A stretch of DNA of 64,000 nucleotides, taken from NCBI RefSeq assembly GCF_018882335.1, contig NZ_JACVOS010000005.1, positions 1 through 64,000 on the forward strand, written 5' to 3'. Within the stretch, counting starts at the first letter, position 1; each line of letters begins with the position of its first letter. Made by a program: the position numbers and the translations under genes. The notes under the pieces were generated by a model. That model did not search any database. It saw only the letters and a list, made by a program, of their open reading frames with translations, and was not told the DNA's origin. Positions 47,818 to 56,586 of this stretch are shown one piece after another. Source of the DNA: Polynucleobacter sp. AM-25C3 (GTDB lineage: Bacteria > Pseudomonadota > Gammaproteobacteria > Burkholderiales > Burkholderiaceae).

Positions 47818-48312
47818 ATGCCCACCTCTAAATCCAGCGAATATTGCGTGATATCAGCCCCCTTTGGCCGCTTAGGCGTGCAAACGGAGTTGGTGGATGG
47901 GAGCTTGATGATCTCAAAAATTGAGTATTTGCCCCTAAATACCCCATTGAGCCCTTCGGGTAATTCATTGGCGAAGGCGTTTACAAAGCAATGCAATCAG
48001 TATTTCAATAATGCTGAATTTGTTTTTGACTTGCCACTTAAGCCTGCTGGTACGGCCCACCAGAGAAAAGTTTGGAATGCTACTCAAGGTATTGGGGTGG
48101 GAAAGACGAGTACCTATGGTGAGATCGCAAAAGCTATTAAAAGTGGACCCCGTGCAGTCGGGACTGCTTGCGGTGCCAATCCCTATCCTTTAGTCACCCC
48201 GTGCCACAGGGTGGTTTCTGCGCAAGGTCTTGGTGGTTTTATGAAGGAAGATAGTCCTGGTTTTTATCGTCAGATCAAAATCTGGCTTTTAAAACATGAG
48301 GGCGCGCTTTAG
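47818..48312 (+). CDS. methylated-DNA--protein-cysteine methyltransferase (Ogt type)
   Basis: Suicide repair protein that removes O6-alkyl groups from guanine. 164 residues from ATG 47818; an ATG at 47785 is an alternative adding 11 residues. The acceptor Cys129 is in NPYPLVTPCHRVV, with TSTYGEIAKAI (recognition helix) and GPRAVGTACGANP before it. The N-terminal ribonuclease-like domain is present and there is no AdaA domain. Convergent with the squalene/phytoene synthase gene. Confidence 0.9.
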   Translation: MPTSKSSEYCVISAPFGRLGVQTELVDGSLMISKIEYLPLNTPLSPSGNSLAKAFTKQCNQYFNNAEFVFDLPLKPAGTAHQRKVWNATQGIGVGKTSTYGEIAKAIKSGPRAVGTACGANPYPLVTPCHRVVSAQGLGGFMKEDSPGFYRQIKIWLLKHEGAL

Positions 48313-48317
48313 TTGCG

Positions 48318-49289
48318 CTATCTGGAGAGTTTTCTAAGGTGGCTTGATGCCAGGTAAAAGAAAGACTTCATCAGCAGATCATTGTTTGAAGCTAATTTAG
48401 TAAAACCATAGAAAATCCAAACCGCATTTCTGGAGAGTTTCACCTCAGCTTTGTTGTTAAACCCTTCTCTAGTGGCGATCTTTTCTAGCGTCATGACCGC
48501 AAGGCCAAATGCCAGGAAGCAAAATCGCCTCATGCCAATCTCATGTTTTGGAATCAGAAGAATATAGCTAAGGGAGTCCTGCAGTTTTTCGTAGGCAATC
48601 TTAAGGAGTCCGGCCTGGCTCATCTGTGCAGGCTGCCAAGAAACTCCACGTGCGCGATCTTCTGGCGAGTCTTTCAGAATATTGGTCATTTGCAAGGCTT
48701 GACCAAAAGCGATGGCGAGCTGTTCATGCCCATTCATCTGTTTTGCAAATTCAGGGGAATGGTTACTAAAGATGCTTGTGAGCAACTCTCCAACCACTCC
48801 CGCTACAACATAGCAATACTCTTCAAATTCCGCTAAGTCTTTCAAGCCATTTTGCGTTTGACGGTGATGAAAATGGGACATGCCATCTGACATGATTGAA
48901 ACGCAACGGCTAATGGCCGCCTGATCTCTGCCGGGAAAGGTGTGAAGAATTCGGAGAACAGTTGGGGTGTGGGCAATTAAATCGAGCTCATCAATATTGG
49001 AGTAGTTCCTCAAGGCCTCTAGGCAGGGCGTCACGAAGGACGCCACTGGAATAGCACCAAGAACCGCATCTAAAAATAGTTTTGATAAGCCTTGCTTCTC
49101 TGTTGGGCTAAGTTCAGCAGCATCTTCAATTGTGTCGACGATGCGACATAGCAAATAGGTATTGCCAACCACAACTTCAATAGCGGGGGGAAGCAGGGGG
49201 ATGGTAAGCGCAAAAGTCCGCGATACAGAGCTCAAAATCGCCTTTTGATAGGTGAGATCGGTGTTTGGGCTCTCGAGTCTGGAATTCAC
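48318..49289 (-). CDS. squalene/phytoene synthase family protein (farnesyl-diphosphate farnesyltransferase-like)
   Basis: 323 residues from a GTG start. Head-to-head prenyltransferase that condenses two C15 or C20 diphosphates. Aspartate motifs are IVDTIEDAAEL (Asp52-Asp56) and LKDSPEDRARGVSW (about 201 on). SRTFALTIPLLPPAIEVVVG at the N-terminus is closer to squalene synthases than to HpnC/HpnD or phytoene synthases, so squalene is the favoured product. No hopanoid cyclase or carotenoid genes are next to it. Confidence 0.8.
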   Translation of the reverse strand: MNSRLESPNTDLTYQKAILSSVSRTFALTIPLLPPAIEVVVGNTYLLCRIVDTIEDAAELSPTEKQGLSKLFLDAVLGAIPVASFVTPCLEALRNYSNIDELDLIAHTPTVLRILHTFPGRDQAAISRCVSIMSDGMSHFHHRQTQNGLKDLAEFEEYCYVVAGVVGELLTSIFSNHSPEFAKQMNGHEQLAIAFGQALQMTNILKDSPEDRARGVSWQPAQMSQAGLLKIAYEKLQDSLSYILLIPKHEIGMRRFCFLAFGLAVMTLEKIATREGFNNKAEVKLSRNAVWIFYGFTKLASNNDLLMKSFFYLASSHLRKLSR

Positions 49290-49397
49290 CCATGAATTAT
49301 GTCAGACAGGCGCGCCCAAATTTGCCCCTTATTGATTAAATGACATAAGTGACAAAGCCATATAATTTCTGCAAATTCCTGAAGGAGAAATTGGGCG

Positions 49398-50813
49398 ATG
49401 TTGATTTGGTTTGTCATCATCTATTGGGTGGTATCGGTAGGTATTGGTCTTTGGGCCGCGCTACGGGTAAAAAATACCGCTGACTTTGCTGCGGCTGGCC
49501 ACAGCCTTCCTTTGCCCGTGGTTACTGCCACCGTGTTTGCTACCTGGTTTGGTTCTGAAACTGTCTTAGGCATCCCGGCCACCTTCCTAAAGGAAGGACT
49601 CGGCGGAATTGTTTCTGATCCTTTCGGGTCTTCTATGTGCCTAATATTGGTGGGACTCTTTTTTGCTCGCCACCTGTACAACCGTCGCATGCTCACGATT
49701 GGTGATTTCTTCAGAGAAAAATATGGCCGTACGGTAGAGGTTTTAGTAACGCTCTGTATCGTAGTTTCTTATTTGGGTTGGGTTGCTGCGCAGATTAAAG
49801 CCTTGGGCTTAGTCTTTAATGTTGTCTCTGATGGCAGTATTTCTCAAACTGGGGGCATGTTGATTGGCGCAGGTAGCGTGCTGATCTATACCCTCTTTGG
49901 CGGTATGTGGTCAGTAGCGATTACCGACTTCATTCAGATGATCATCATTGTGGTCGGCATGCTCTATATTGGTGGTGAGATGACTGCGCAAACCGGGGGC
50001 ATTGGCGTAGTGCTGGAACATGCATCTGCCGCTGGACTGTTTTCTAACTTCTGGCCTGACATGAACCTCGCCTCGATTCTGGGCTTTGTAGCAGCCCTGT
50101 GCACCATGATGTTGGGTTCGATTCCACAGCAAGACGTCTTTCAACGTATCACCTCATCCAAGAACGTCAACATTGCAGTGCAAGCAGCCTTATTAGGTGG
50201 GGTGCTGTATTTCATCTTTGCTTTTGTCCCACTTTACCTAGCTTACTCAGCAACCATCATTAGCCCGGATCTGGTGAAGCAATACCTTGATACGGATCCA
50301 CAAATGATTTTGCCTAAACTGATTTTGAATCACGCGCCACTGATTGCTCAGGTCATGTTTTTTGGCGCCTTGCTGTCGGCCATCAAGAGTTGTGCCAGCG
50401 CTACCTTGCTCGCGCCTTCCGTCACCTTTGCTGAGAACATTGTGAGAGGCTTCTTTAAGCATCTGTCTGATCAAGACTTATTGAAAGTAATGCGAATTAC
50501 TGTGCTCTGCTTTGCAGTGGTGGTTACCTTTTTTGCAATTAATTCCCATTTATCGATTTTTAAGATGGTTGAGAATGCCTATAAGGTCACCTTGGTTGCG
50601 GCTTTTGTGCCGCTTGCTTTTGGGGTTTATTGGCCTAAGGCAAATTCTTTGGGTGGTTTATTAGCTGTTGTAGGTGGTCTGACGGTTTGGATTAGCTGCG
50701 AAATACTTGCACCTAATGCCATTCTTCCACCTCAATTGGCCGGCCTTTTGGCCAGTATTGCGGGCATGCTTTTGGGTGGATTGGTGCCCAGAACAAGGCT
50801 GAGTGCAAATTGA
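49398..50813 (+). CDS. sodium:solute symporter (SSS family)
   Basis: 471 residues with about 13 transmembrane helices. Sodium-coupled uptake of a small solute. The helix-1 region ADFAAAGHSLPLPVVTATVF, ATWFGSETVLGIPA, and IPQQDVFQRITSSKNVNIA are conserved in the SLC5/PutP-like group. Substrate is not determinable; the group includes carboxylate, proline and polyamine carriers. AAGGAG lies 12 nt upstream of the ATG, and TATAAT at 49360-49365 may be its -10. Confidence 0.88.
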   Translation: MLIWFVIIYWVVSVGIGLWAALRVKNTADFAAAGHSLPLPVVTATVFATWFGSETVLGIPATFLKEGLGGIVSDPFGSSMCLILVGLFFARHLYNRRMLTIGDFFREKYGRTVEVLVTLCIVVSYLGWVAAQIKALGLVFNVVSDGSISQTGGMLIGAGSVLIYTLFGGMWSVAITDFIQMIIIVVGMLYIGGEMTAQTGGIGVVLEHASAAGLFSNFWPDMNLASILGFVAALCTMMLGSIPQQDVFQRITSSKNVNIAVQAALLGGVLYFIFAFVPLYLAYSATIISPDLVKQYLDTDPQMILPKLILNHAPLIAQVMFFGALLSAIKSCASATLLAPSVTFAENIVRGFFKHLSDQDLLKVMRITVLCFAVVVTFFAINSHLSIFKMVENAYKVTLVAAFVPLAFGVYWPKANSLGGLLAVVGGLTVWISCEILAPNAILPPQLAGLLASIAGMLLGGLVPRTRLSAN

Positions 50814-50836
50814 TCTGCGCTGCCTAAAAATTAAGC

Positions 50837-50866
50837 AGAATATTTTGTTGCACTGCAAAATATTCT
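50837..50866. repeat. 11-bp inverted repeat upstream of the panE-like gene
   Basis: AGAATATTTTG and CAAAATATTCT are perfect complements around an 8-nt loop, 24 nt after the symporter stop and 49 nt before the next start. No T-run follows on the plus strand. It may be a weak terminator or an operator. Confidence 0.55.
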
Positions 50867-50914
50867 CCTCTAATATGGCGCTAATTCAAAATTTATTATC
50901 TTTATGGAGTTCTT

Positions 50915-51934
50915 ATGAAAATCTGTGTGATCGGTGGAGGGGGCGCTATTGGCGGTTACCTTGCTGTCATGTTGGCGCGAGCGGGCAATGACGTTACTGT
51001 CGTAGCGCGTGGTGCTACTTTGGCTGCGATTAAAGAGCGTGGGCTCGCATTAATTATGGATGATCAGCCTGAGCCTTTGGTAGCACAGGTAAAAGCAGTA
51101 GAAAAAATTACAGACGCCGAAACTCCAGATGTAGTTATTTTGGCTGTGAAGGCACATCAAGTTGAGCCGATTATTGAAGATCTTGCTGCAATCATGGGTC
51201 CTGAAACCATTTTGATTCCGATGCAAAACGGAATTCCTTGGTGGTACTTCCAGAAGCTGGGTGGCGAATATCAGGATTACTCTGTCGAGACAGTAGATGC
51301 TGGCGGTGTTGCTAAGAAGGCAATCAATCCCAATAATATTATTGGGTGCGTAGTGTACCCAGCTACTTTTACTCAAGCCCCCGGTGTGATTCGTCACGTC
51401 GAGGGCAATCGCTTCCCATTAGGCGAGTTGGATGGCAAGCAGACTGAGCGAATTCAGAAGATATCTGAAATGATGGCGGCTGCTGGATTTAAATCACCCA
51501 TCTTAGAAGATATCCGCTCTGAAATTTGGTTGAAGCTCTGGGGCAATATGACCTTCAATCCAATCAGCTCGCTGACTCATGGCACCTTGGAAGGCATTTG
51601 CCAATATCCCCTCACTAAAGAATTGGCCCGCAACATGATGGCCGAAGCGCAAACTATTGCTGAGAAGTTGGGTGTGACTTTCCGTGTGGACATTGAGCGT
51701 CGTATTGCTGGCGCTGAAAAAGTCGGTAAACATAAAACATCGATGTTGCAAGACTTAGAAGCGGGTCGCAGCTTAGAGATTGACGCCTTGTTAGGCTCTG
51801 TGATTGAACTTGGCAAGATTACTGAAACACCAACACCTTGCTTAAATACTGTTTTTGCTTTGACGAAGTATCTCGATGAGAACGTTCAAGCATCTAAGGG
51901 TAGCTTGGCATTGCCATCGGTTTCAGGTTACTAA
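50915..51934 (+). CDS. 2-dehydropantoate 2-reductase family protein
   Basis: 339 residues. NADPH-dependent ketopantoate reductase fold: Rossmann loop MKICVIGGGGAIGGYLAVML, then VILAVKAHQVE and PMQNGIPWWYF, with the catalytic Lys in EIWLKLWGNMTFNPISSLT and the C-terminal helical domain. Ketopantoate reductase (PanE) is one possibility, but the family contains several paralogues acting on other 2-oxo acids, and no other pantothenate gene is adjacent, so no symbol is given. Closed by a strong terminator. Confidence 0.88.
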   Translation: MKICVIGGGGAIGGYLAVMLARAGNDVTVVARGATLAAIKERGLALIMDDQPEPLVAQVKAVEKITDAETPDVVILAVKAHQVEPIIEDLAAIMGPETILIPMQNGIPWWYFQKLGGEYQDYSVETVDAGGVAKKAINPNNIIGCVVYPATFTQAPGVIRHVEGNRFPLGELDGKQTERIQKISEMMAAAGFKSPILEDIRSEIWLKLWGNMTFNPISSLTHGTLEGICQYPLTKELARNMMAEAQTIAEKLGVTFRVDIERRIAGAEKVGKHKTSMLQDLEAGRSLEIDALLGSVIELGKITETPTPCLNTVFALTKYLDENVQASKGSLALPSVSGY

Positions 51935-51988
51935 AATAAATTTATAGCAATATTTAGCTTCAATATTTAAAGTACCTAGGCATTAATA

Positions 51989-52020
51989 AACCTCACCACT
52001 AAATATGGTGAGGTTTTTTG
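51989..52020. terminator. bidirectional intrinsic terminator
   Basis: AACCTCACCA and TGGTGAGGTT pair perfectly around a 7-nt loop and are followed by a T-run; the complementary strand shows an A/T flank too. It separates the panE-like gene (+) from the convergent FAH-family gene (-). Confidence 0.9.
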
Positions 52021-52053
52021 TTTTGAAGCTTTAATGTTGAATCGGTAGCTAAC

Positions 52054-52821
52054 TTACTCGAAGCGATTATCTAGGCGCCCAACTCCCTCAATGATGATGC
52101 TGACATTGCTGCCGGGCTTCATGGAACCAACACCTACAGAGGTTCCACAGGCGATGATGTCGCCAGCTTTTAGTGGAACATCTTGAGAAATCAAGCTTAC
52201 TAATTTTGCTGGTGGGAAAATCATATCGGCGATCGGATAGTTTTGACGCTCTTGATCATTCAATATGGTTTTAATTGTCAGCTTGCTTGGGTCTATATCT
52301 GTAGTGATATAAGGACCAAAGACGCCAAAGGTATTAAAGCTCTTGGAGCGTGTCCACTGTGCGTATCCAGGATCGCGATTCAGAATCTCGATAGCAGTGA
52401 CATCGTTAATACAGGTGTAGCCAAAAATTGCATTAGCTGCTTGAGTCTCATTCACTTCGTAACAATCTTTTCCAATCACGATTCCAAGCTCACCCTCATA
52501 GACCACTTTTCCAGTGTACGACTTTGGGGTACGAATGACTTGATTGGCTGCCAAGAAAGAATTATTGCCTTTGAGAAAATACAAAGGCTCCGTTGGTACA
52601 GCATGCTCTAGCTTTGTGACGAGTGCGTGGAAGTTATCCACCATAGCAACCATTTTCGATGGAGTGCACGGGATGTCGATGGTGACATCAGCTAGTTTTA
52701 AGGTTTCGCCTGTGGCTTGGGGGTTGTTAAATAGATCGCCGGTGTACACGGCAATCTGATCGCCTTGCACTTGCCCTAAGCCCGCTTTACCTTGATGCTG
52801 AAATCTGAGCCACTGGGCCAT
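52054..52821 (-). CDS. fumarylacetoacetate hydrolase family protein
   Basis: 255 residues. Metal-dependent fold of the FAH C-terminal domain, covering fumarylpyruvate hydrolases, 2-hydroxyhepta-dienedioate isomerases and oxaloacetate decarboxylases. Metal ligands are in VVYEGELGIVIGK (E-x-E) and the Asp of INDVTAIEI. RDPGYAQWTRSKSFNTFGVF is typical of the short single-domain members. The exact substrate is uncertain. A perfect dyad lies just upstream of its start. Confidence 0.88.
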   Translation of the reverse strand: MAQWLRFQHQGKAGLGQVQGDQIAVYTGDLFNNPQATGETLKLADVTIDIPCTPSKMVAMVDNFHALVTKLEHAVPTEPLYFLKGNNSFLAANQVIRTPKSYTGKVVYEGELGIVIGKDCYEVNETQAANAIFGYTCINDVTAIEILNRDPGYAQWTRSKSFNTFGVFGPYITTDIDPSKLTIKTILNDQERQNYPIADMIFPPAKLVSLISQDVPLKAGDIIACGTSVGVGSMKPGSNVSIIIEGVGRLDNRFE

Positions 52822-52835
52822 GATGAATTCTCCCG

Positions 52836-52858
52836 ATTGTTAATTTTGAATTAACAAT
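52836..52858. promoter_or_regulatory. 10-bp perfect dyad upstream of the FAH-family gene
   Basis: ATTGTTAATT-TTG-AATTAACAAT lies 15-37 nt upstream of the FAH gene start and just beyond the ispB stop. Symmetry and place suggest an operator for a dimeric repressor; it might also act as a weak AT-rich terminator of the ispB transcript. Confidence 0.45.
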
Positions 52859-52881
52859 ATCTTACAGGGATGCGTTCGTGC

Positions 52882-53886
52882 TTAAGCCTGTCTAGATAGT
52901 GAGTATTTGCATAAGGCGTGCAAAGCTGTTGTTGCCGCATTCTGCGGGAATCCCTTGAGGCACTCCAGCGCAAGATCGACTTCACGTTTTGCTGCGGCCT
53001 GGGTGTAATCCAAGGCGCCTGAATTTTGAACTGCACTGAGAATTTGTGCAAAGACATCATCTGGTAAATCTTGATTTTGTTCAATGGCTGCGCGAACCAG
53101 CAGGCGCTCTTCAGTACTGCCATTCTCGAGCAGATAAATTAATGGGAGCGTAGGCTTGCCTTCTCGTAAGTCATCGCCAGCATTTTTTCCCATTTGGGAG
53201 GCATCGGCCGTGTAATCCAGAAGGTCATCCATTAATTGAAATGCAGTGCCGATATGGCGACCAAAAGCAGCGGATTGCTCCCTTTGCTTGCTGTTAGTAC
53301 CAGCCAAAATAGCCCCAAGCTCCGTAGAAGCTTCAAACAACTTGGCAGTTTTATAGCGAATCACCCGCAGATAGCTCTCTTCATCCACTTCTGGGTCATT
53401 CATATTGAGAAGTTGTAAAACTTCACCCTCGGCAATTGTGTTGGTTGCATCCGAAAGGATTTCCATGATGCGTAGATCATTTGGACCAACCATCATCTGA
53501 AACGCTCTGGAGTACAAAAAATCACCCACAAGTACGCTTGCTGCATTACCAAAGGCTGCATTTGCAGTTTCTCGACCCCTTCTGAGGGTGGATTCATCAA
53601 CAACATCATCATGAAGCAGAGTGGCTGTATGAATAAATTCCACAACTGCAGCTAGTTCTAGGGCATGCGGGGTGTCCTTACCATCGGCCAAAGCTTTGCC
53701 AACTAGGAGCAGTAGGGCTGGACGCACCCGTTTTCCGCCTGCCTGGATGATGTAAGTGGAGATTTGGTCTATTAAGGCAACTTTTGAGGCTAGTCGCAGA
53801 CGAATAACATCGTCTAAGGCCTTGAAATCTAAGGCAATTGGGGCCAAAATTTGGCTTAATTCATTGGTTTTGACACTCGTCGTCAT
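52882..53886 (-). CDS. ispB: polyprenyl (octaprenyl) diphosphate synthase
   Basis: Head-to-tail trans-prenyltransferase making the side chain of ubiquinone. 334 residues. First aspartate-rich motif LLHDDVVDESTLRRG (Asp93-Asp97) and second FQLMDDLLDYTAD (Asp220-Asp224) are complete; GGKRVRPALLLL binds the diphosphate. Chain length (C40) is inferred from the group. Divergent from rplU, whose promoter overlaps the ispB start, as in many proteobacteria. Confidence 0.95.
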   Translation of the reverse strand: MTTSVKTNELSQILAPIALDFKALDDVIRLRLASKVALIDQISTYIIQAGGKRVRPALLLLVGKALADGKDTPHALELAAVVEFIHTATLLHDDVVDESTLRRGRETANAAFGNAASVLVGDFLYSRAFQMMVGPNDLRIMEILSDATNTIAEGEVLQLLNMNDPEVDEESYLRVIRYKTAKLFEASTELGAILAGTNSKQREQSAAFGRHIGTAFQLMDDLLDYTADASQMGKNAGDDLREGKPTLPLIYLLENGSTEERLLVRAAIEQNQDLPDDVFAQILSAVQNSGALDYTQAAAKREVDLALECLKGFPQNAATTALHALCKYSLSRQA

Positions 53887-53898
53887 GCAATATATAAT
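53870..53898 (+). promoter_or_regulatory. perfect-consensus sigma-70 promoter of rplU-rpmA
   Basis: TTGACA (53870-53875), a 17-bp spacer and TATAAT (53893-53898): both hexamers match the sigma-70 consensus exactly. The promoter covers the ispB start codon on the other strand, so strong rplU transcription may interfere with ispB initiation. Leader to rplU is about 57 nt. Confidence 0.92.
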
Positions 53899-53961
53899 AA
53901 TGGGCTTAGCTCATCCAGGGTGGATTAGCTTAAACGTAGAATTAATTTGAGGTTTCACACC

Positions 53962-54273
53962 ATGTACGCGGTCATAAAAACCGGTGGCAAACAGTATAAA
54001 GTTGCTGCAGGCGAAAAATTGAAAATAGAACAGATACCAGCGGAAATCGGCAGCGAAATCACTCTTGACCAAGTCCTCGCCGTAGGCGAAGGCGCTTCAC
54101 TCAAATTGGGTGATCCATTGGTTAATGGTGCAGCTGTGATGGCCACTGTCGTCTCCCAGGGACGTCACGATAAAGTGACAATCTTTAAGATGCGCCGTCG
54201 CAAGCATTATCAAAAGCACCAAGGCCATCGTCAGAATTACACAGAAATTCTGATTAACACGATTAAAGCCTAA
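53962..54273 (+). CDS. rplU: 50S ribosomal protein L21
   Basis: Ribosomal protein binding 23S rRNA. ATG 53962 ([14 protein letters not shown]) gives 103 residues, exactly the E. coli length; an in-frame ATG five codons upstream is rejected on that basis. [20 protein letters not shown] is the conserved basic end. Transcribed from a perfect-consensus promoter together with rpmA. Confidence 0.97.
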   Translation: MYAVIKTGGKQYKVAAGEKLKIEQIPAEIGSEITLDQVLAVGEGASLKLGDPLVNGAAVMATVVSQGRHDKVTIFKMRRRKHYQKHQGHRQNYTEILINTIKA

Positions 54274-54306
54274 TTTAGGCTAACGGCTAAATAGCAGGAG
54301 AAAGAT

Positions 54307-54567
54307 ATGGCACAGAAAAAAGGCGGCGGCTCGACACGAAATGGCCGCGACTCAGAATCGAAACGCTTAGGCGTTAAAGTTTTTGGCGGCGAGCAAATCA
54401 ATGCTGGCAGCATCATCATTCGTCAACGTGGTACACGAGTACATCCGGGTATGAACGTTGGTATTGGTAAGGATCACACTTTGTTTGCCTTAGTTGATGG
54501 ACAAGTGGAATTTGGCGTTAAGGGTGCTCTGAAGAAGGCCCAGGTTTCAGTTCTCCCGCGTTCATAA
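54307..54567 (+). CDS. rpmA: 50S ribosomal protein L27
   Basis: 86 residues beginning [20 protein letters not shown], the flexible N-terminal tail that reaches the peptidyl transferase centre. The conserved IIVRQRGT-like [13 protein letters not shown] follows. AGGAG lies 9 nt before the start. 33 nt after rplU. Confidence 0.98.
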   Translation: MAQKKGGGSTRNGRDSESKRLGVKVFGGEQINAGSIIIRQRGTRVHPGMNVGIGKDHTLFALVDGQVEFGVKGALKKAQVSVLPRS

Positions 54568-54624
54568 GACGCCTGACTGAGACACGTTTGATTCAGATTT
54601 ATTCCGAATTTAACTCTTAGGAAC

Positions 54625-54650
54625 AGGCCTCGCTAAGCGAGGCCTTTTTT
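54625..54650 (+). terminator. intrinsic terminator immediately before obg
   Basis: AGGCCTCGC and GCGAGGCCT pair around a TAA loop, followed by six Ts. The T-run ends 5 nt before the obg start codon. The only GAGG near obg lies in the 3' arm of this hairpin, so the same element could both end the rplU-rpmA transcript and mask the obg ribosome-binding site. Confidence 0.92.
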
Positions 54651-54654
54651 ATTC

Positions 54655-55749
54655 ATGAAATTTATAGACGAAGCTTGTATTGAAGTCATCGCTGGCCAAG
54701 GTGGCGCCGGGAGTGCCTCCATGCGCCGCGAAAAGTTTATTGAATTCGGTGGTCCCGATGGTGGAGACGGTGGCAAAGGCGGAAGCGTTTGGGCTACTGC
54801 AGATCGCAACATCAATACCCTGATTGACTATCGTTACGCTAAAACGCATACCGCAAAAAACGGTGAGCCTGGTCGTGGCGCTGATTGCTATGGTCGCGCA
54901 GGCGACGATATCGAATTGCGTATGCCTGTTGGCACAATCATTTCTGATTACGAAACTGGTGAGCCAATAGCTGACTTAACTACCCATGGCGAGCGCCTGT
55001 GCTTGGCACAGGGCGGTGTAGGTGGCTGGGGCAATATTCACTTCAAGAGCAGTACGAATCGCGCTCCTCGCCAAAAAACCAATGGTAAAGATGGCGAACG
55101 CCGCAAGCTCAAACTGGAATTAAAAGTATTGGCTGACGTAGGTTTGTTGGGTATGCCTAATGCTGGCAAATCCACTTTAATTACCGCTGTCTCGAATGCG
55201 CGTCCAAAGATTGCTGACTACCCATTTACGACTCTGCATCCTAATTTAGGTGTGGTGCGCGTAGGTGCTGAGCGTAGCTTTGTGATTGCAGATATTCCAG
55301 GTTTGATTGAGGGTGCCGCGGAAGGTGCTGGTTTAGGCCATCGCTTCTTGAGACACTTGCAGCGTACTGGTGTACTTTTGCATTTGGTCGACATCGCTCC
55401 ATTTGATGAGAATATTGATCCCGTGGCTGATGCTGTAGCTATCGTGAATGAATTACGCAAGTACGATGAAGCTCTTGTTGAAAAGCCGCGCTGGTTAGTC
55501 TTGAATAAAGTTGACATGATTCCCGAAGAAGATCGCAAGAAAGTCGTTGCAGACTTTATCAAGCGCTTTAAGTGGAAGGGTCCTGTATTTGAGATCTCTG
55601 CTTTAACAGGCCTGGGTTGCGATAAGCTTTGCTACTCTCTACAAGATTACTTGGATTCTGTTCGCAAAGATCGTGATGACGCGGATGAGCGTGCAGCAGA
55701 TCCACGTTATCAAGAACAAGTTCCATCAGAAAATAAAACTCCAGACTAA
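54655..55749 (+). CDS. obg: GTPase Obg/CgtA
   Basis: Essential GTPase acting in 50S subunit assembly and stress signalling. 364 residues. The glycine-rich Obg fold spans about 1-155 ([20 protein letters not shown]), followed by the G domain with G1 GMPNAGKST (about 165-173), switch [14 protein letters not shown]3 [12 protein letters not shown] and G4 LNKVDM. A short acidic C-terminal tail ends the protein. Start abuts a terminator hairpin, so its expression needs read-through or a promoter upstream of the hairpin. Confidence 0.96.
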   Translation: MKFIDEACIEVIAGQGGAGSASMRREKFIEFGGPDGGDGGKGGSVWATADRNINTLIDYRYAKTHTAKNGEPGRGADCYGRAGDDIELRMPVGTIISDYETGEPIADLTTHGERLCLAQGGVGGWGNIHFKSSTNRAPRQKTNGKDGERRKLKLELKVLADVGLLGMPNAGKSTLITAVSNARPKIADYPFTTLHPNLGVVRVGAERSFVIADIPGLIEGAAEGAGLGHRFLRHLQRTGVLLHLVDIAPFDENIDPVADAVAIVNELRKYDEALVEKPRWLVLNKVDMIPEEDRKKVVADFIKRFKWKGPVFEISALTGLGCDKLCYSLQDYLDSVRKDRDDADERAADPRYQEQVPSENKTPD

Positions 55750-55777
55750 ATAGCCGTCATTTGAATATGCATTTGAT

Positions 55778-56560
55778 ATGAATACTCAGAAAACAAAACG
55801 TATTGTTGTCAAAGTAGGCTCAAGCCTAGTCACCAATAATGGTGAGGGCTTAGATCATGCTGCAATTGCGATGTGGGCTGAGCAAATGGCTGCCTTGTTA
55901 GGCGCTGGCCATGAGGTATTGATGGTGAGTTCTGGTGCAATTGCTGAAGGAATGCAACGCCTTGGCTGGACTAAGCGTCCACAAGAAATTCATCAGCTAC
56001 AAGCTGCTGCTGCAGTTGGTCAAATGGGTTTAGTGCAGGTGTATGAAAGCTGTTTTGCACGCTTTAATTTACGTAGTGCTCAGGTCTTGTTAACGAACGC
56101 GGATTTAGCGCACGCAGAGCGCAATGCCAATGCCAAGGCGACTTTGGATACTTTGTTGAAGTTGGGCGTTGTCCCCATCATTAATGAAAACGATACCGTA
56201 GTTACCGATGAAATTAAATTCGGCGATAACGATAGCTTGGCAGCTTTGGTAACCAATTTAATTCATGCCGATCTATTGGTGATCTTGACAGATCAGGGCG
56301 GGCTATTTACTGCTGATCCACGTCAAGACGCTTCAGCTACTTTGCTGAGTGATGCGGTTGCTGGTGACCCCGCTTTAGAAAAAATGGCAGGTGGTGCAGC
56401 AAGTGAGCTGAGCAAGGGCGGTATGTTGACAAAAGTTCTGGCAGCAAAGGTTGCCGCTCAAACGGGTGCTGCTACCGTAATTGCCTCAGGCCACGAGCCT
56501 AATATCCTTACTCGCTTGATGGCTGGCGCAAAAATTGGCACTTACTTGACAGCTGCTTAA
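55778..56560 (+). CDS. proB: glutamate 5-kinase, without PUA domain
   Basis: Phosphorylates glutamate, the first step of proline synthesis, and is feedback-inhibited by proline in relatives. 260 residues comprising only the amino-acid kinase domain: [57 protein letters not shown]. coli and many betaproteobacterial ProB proteins have about 370 residues with a C-terminal PUA domain; here the frame ends at IGTYLTAA with no remnant downstream. Enzymes lacking PUA are known and active. Confidence 0.93.
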   Translation: MNTQKTKRIVVKVGSSLVTNNGEGLDHAAIAMWAEQMAALLGAGHEVLMVSSGAIAEGMQRLGWTKRPQEIHQLQAAAAVGQMGLVQVYESCFARFNLRSAQVLLTNADLAHAERNANAKATLDTLLKLGVVPIINENDTVVTDEIKFGDNDSLAALVTNLIHADLLVILTDQGGLFTADPRQDASATLLSDAVAGDPALEKMAGGAASELSKGGMLTKVLAAKVAAQTGAATVIASGHEPNILTRLMAGAKIGTYLTAA

Positions 56561-56586
56561 GCGTCAACACTCCCCTAATACTGGCT

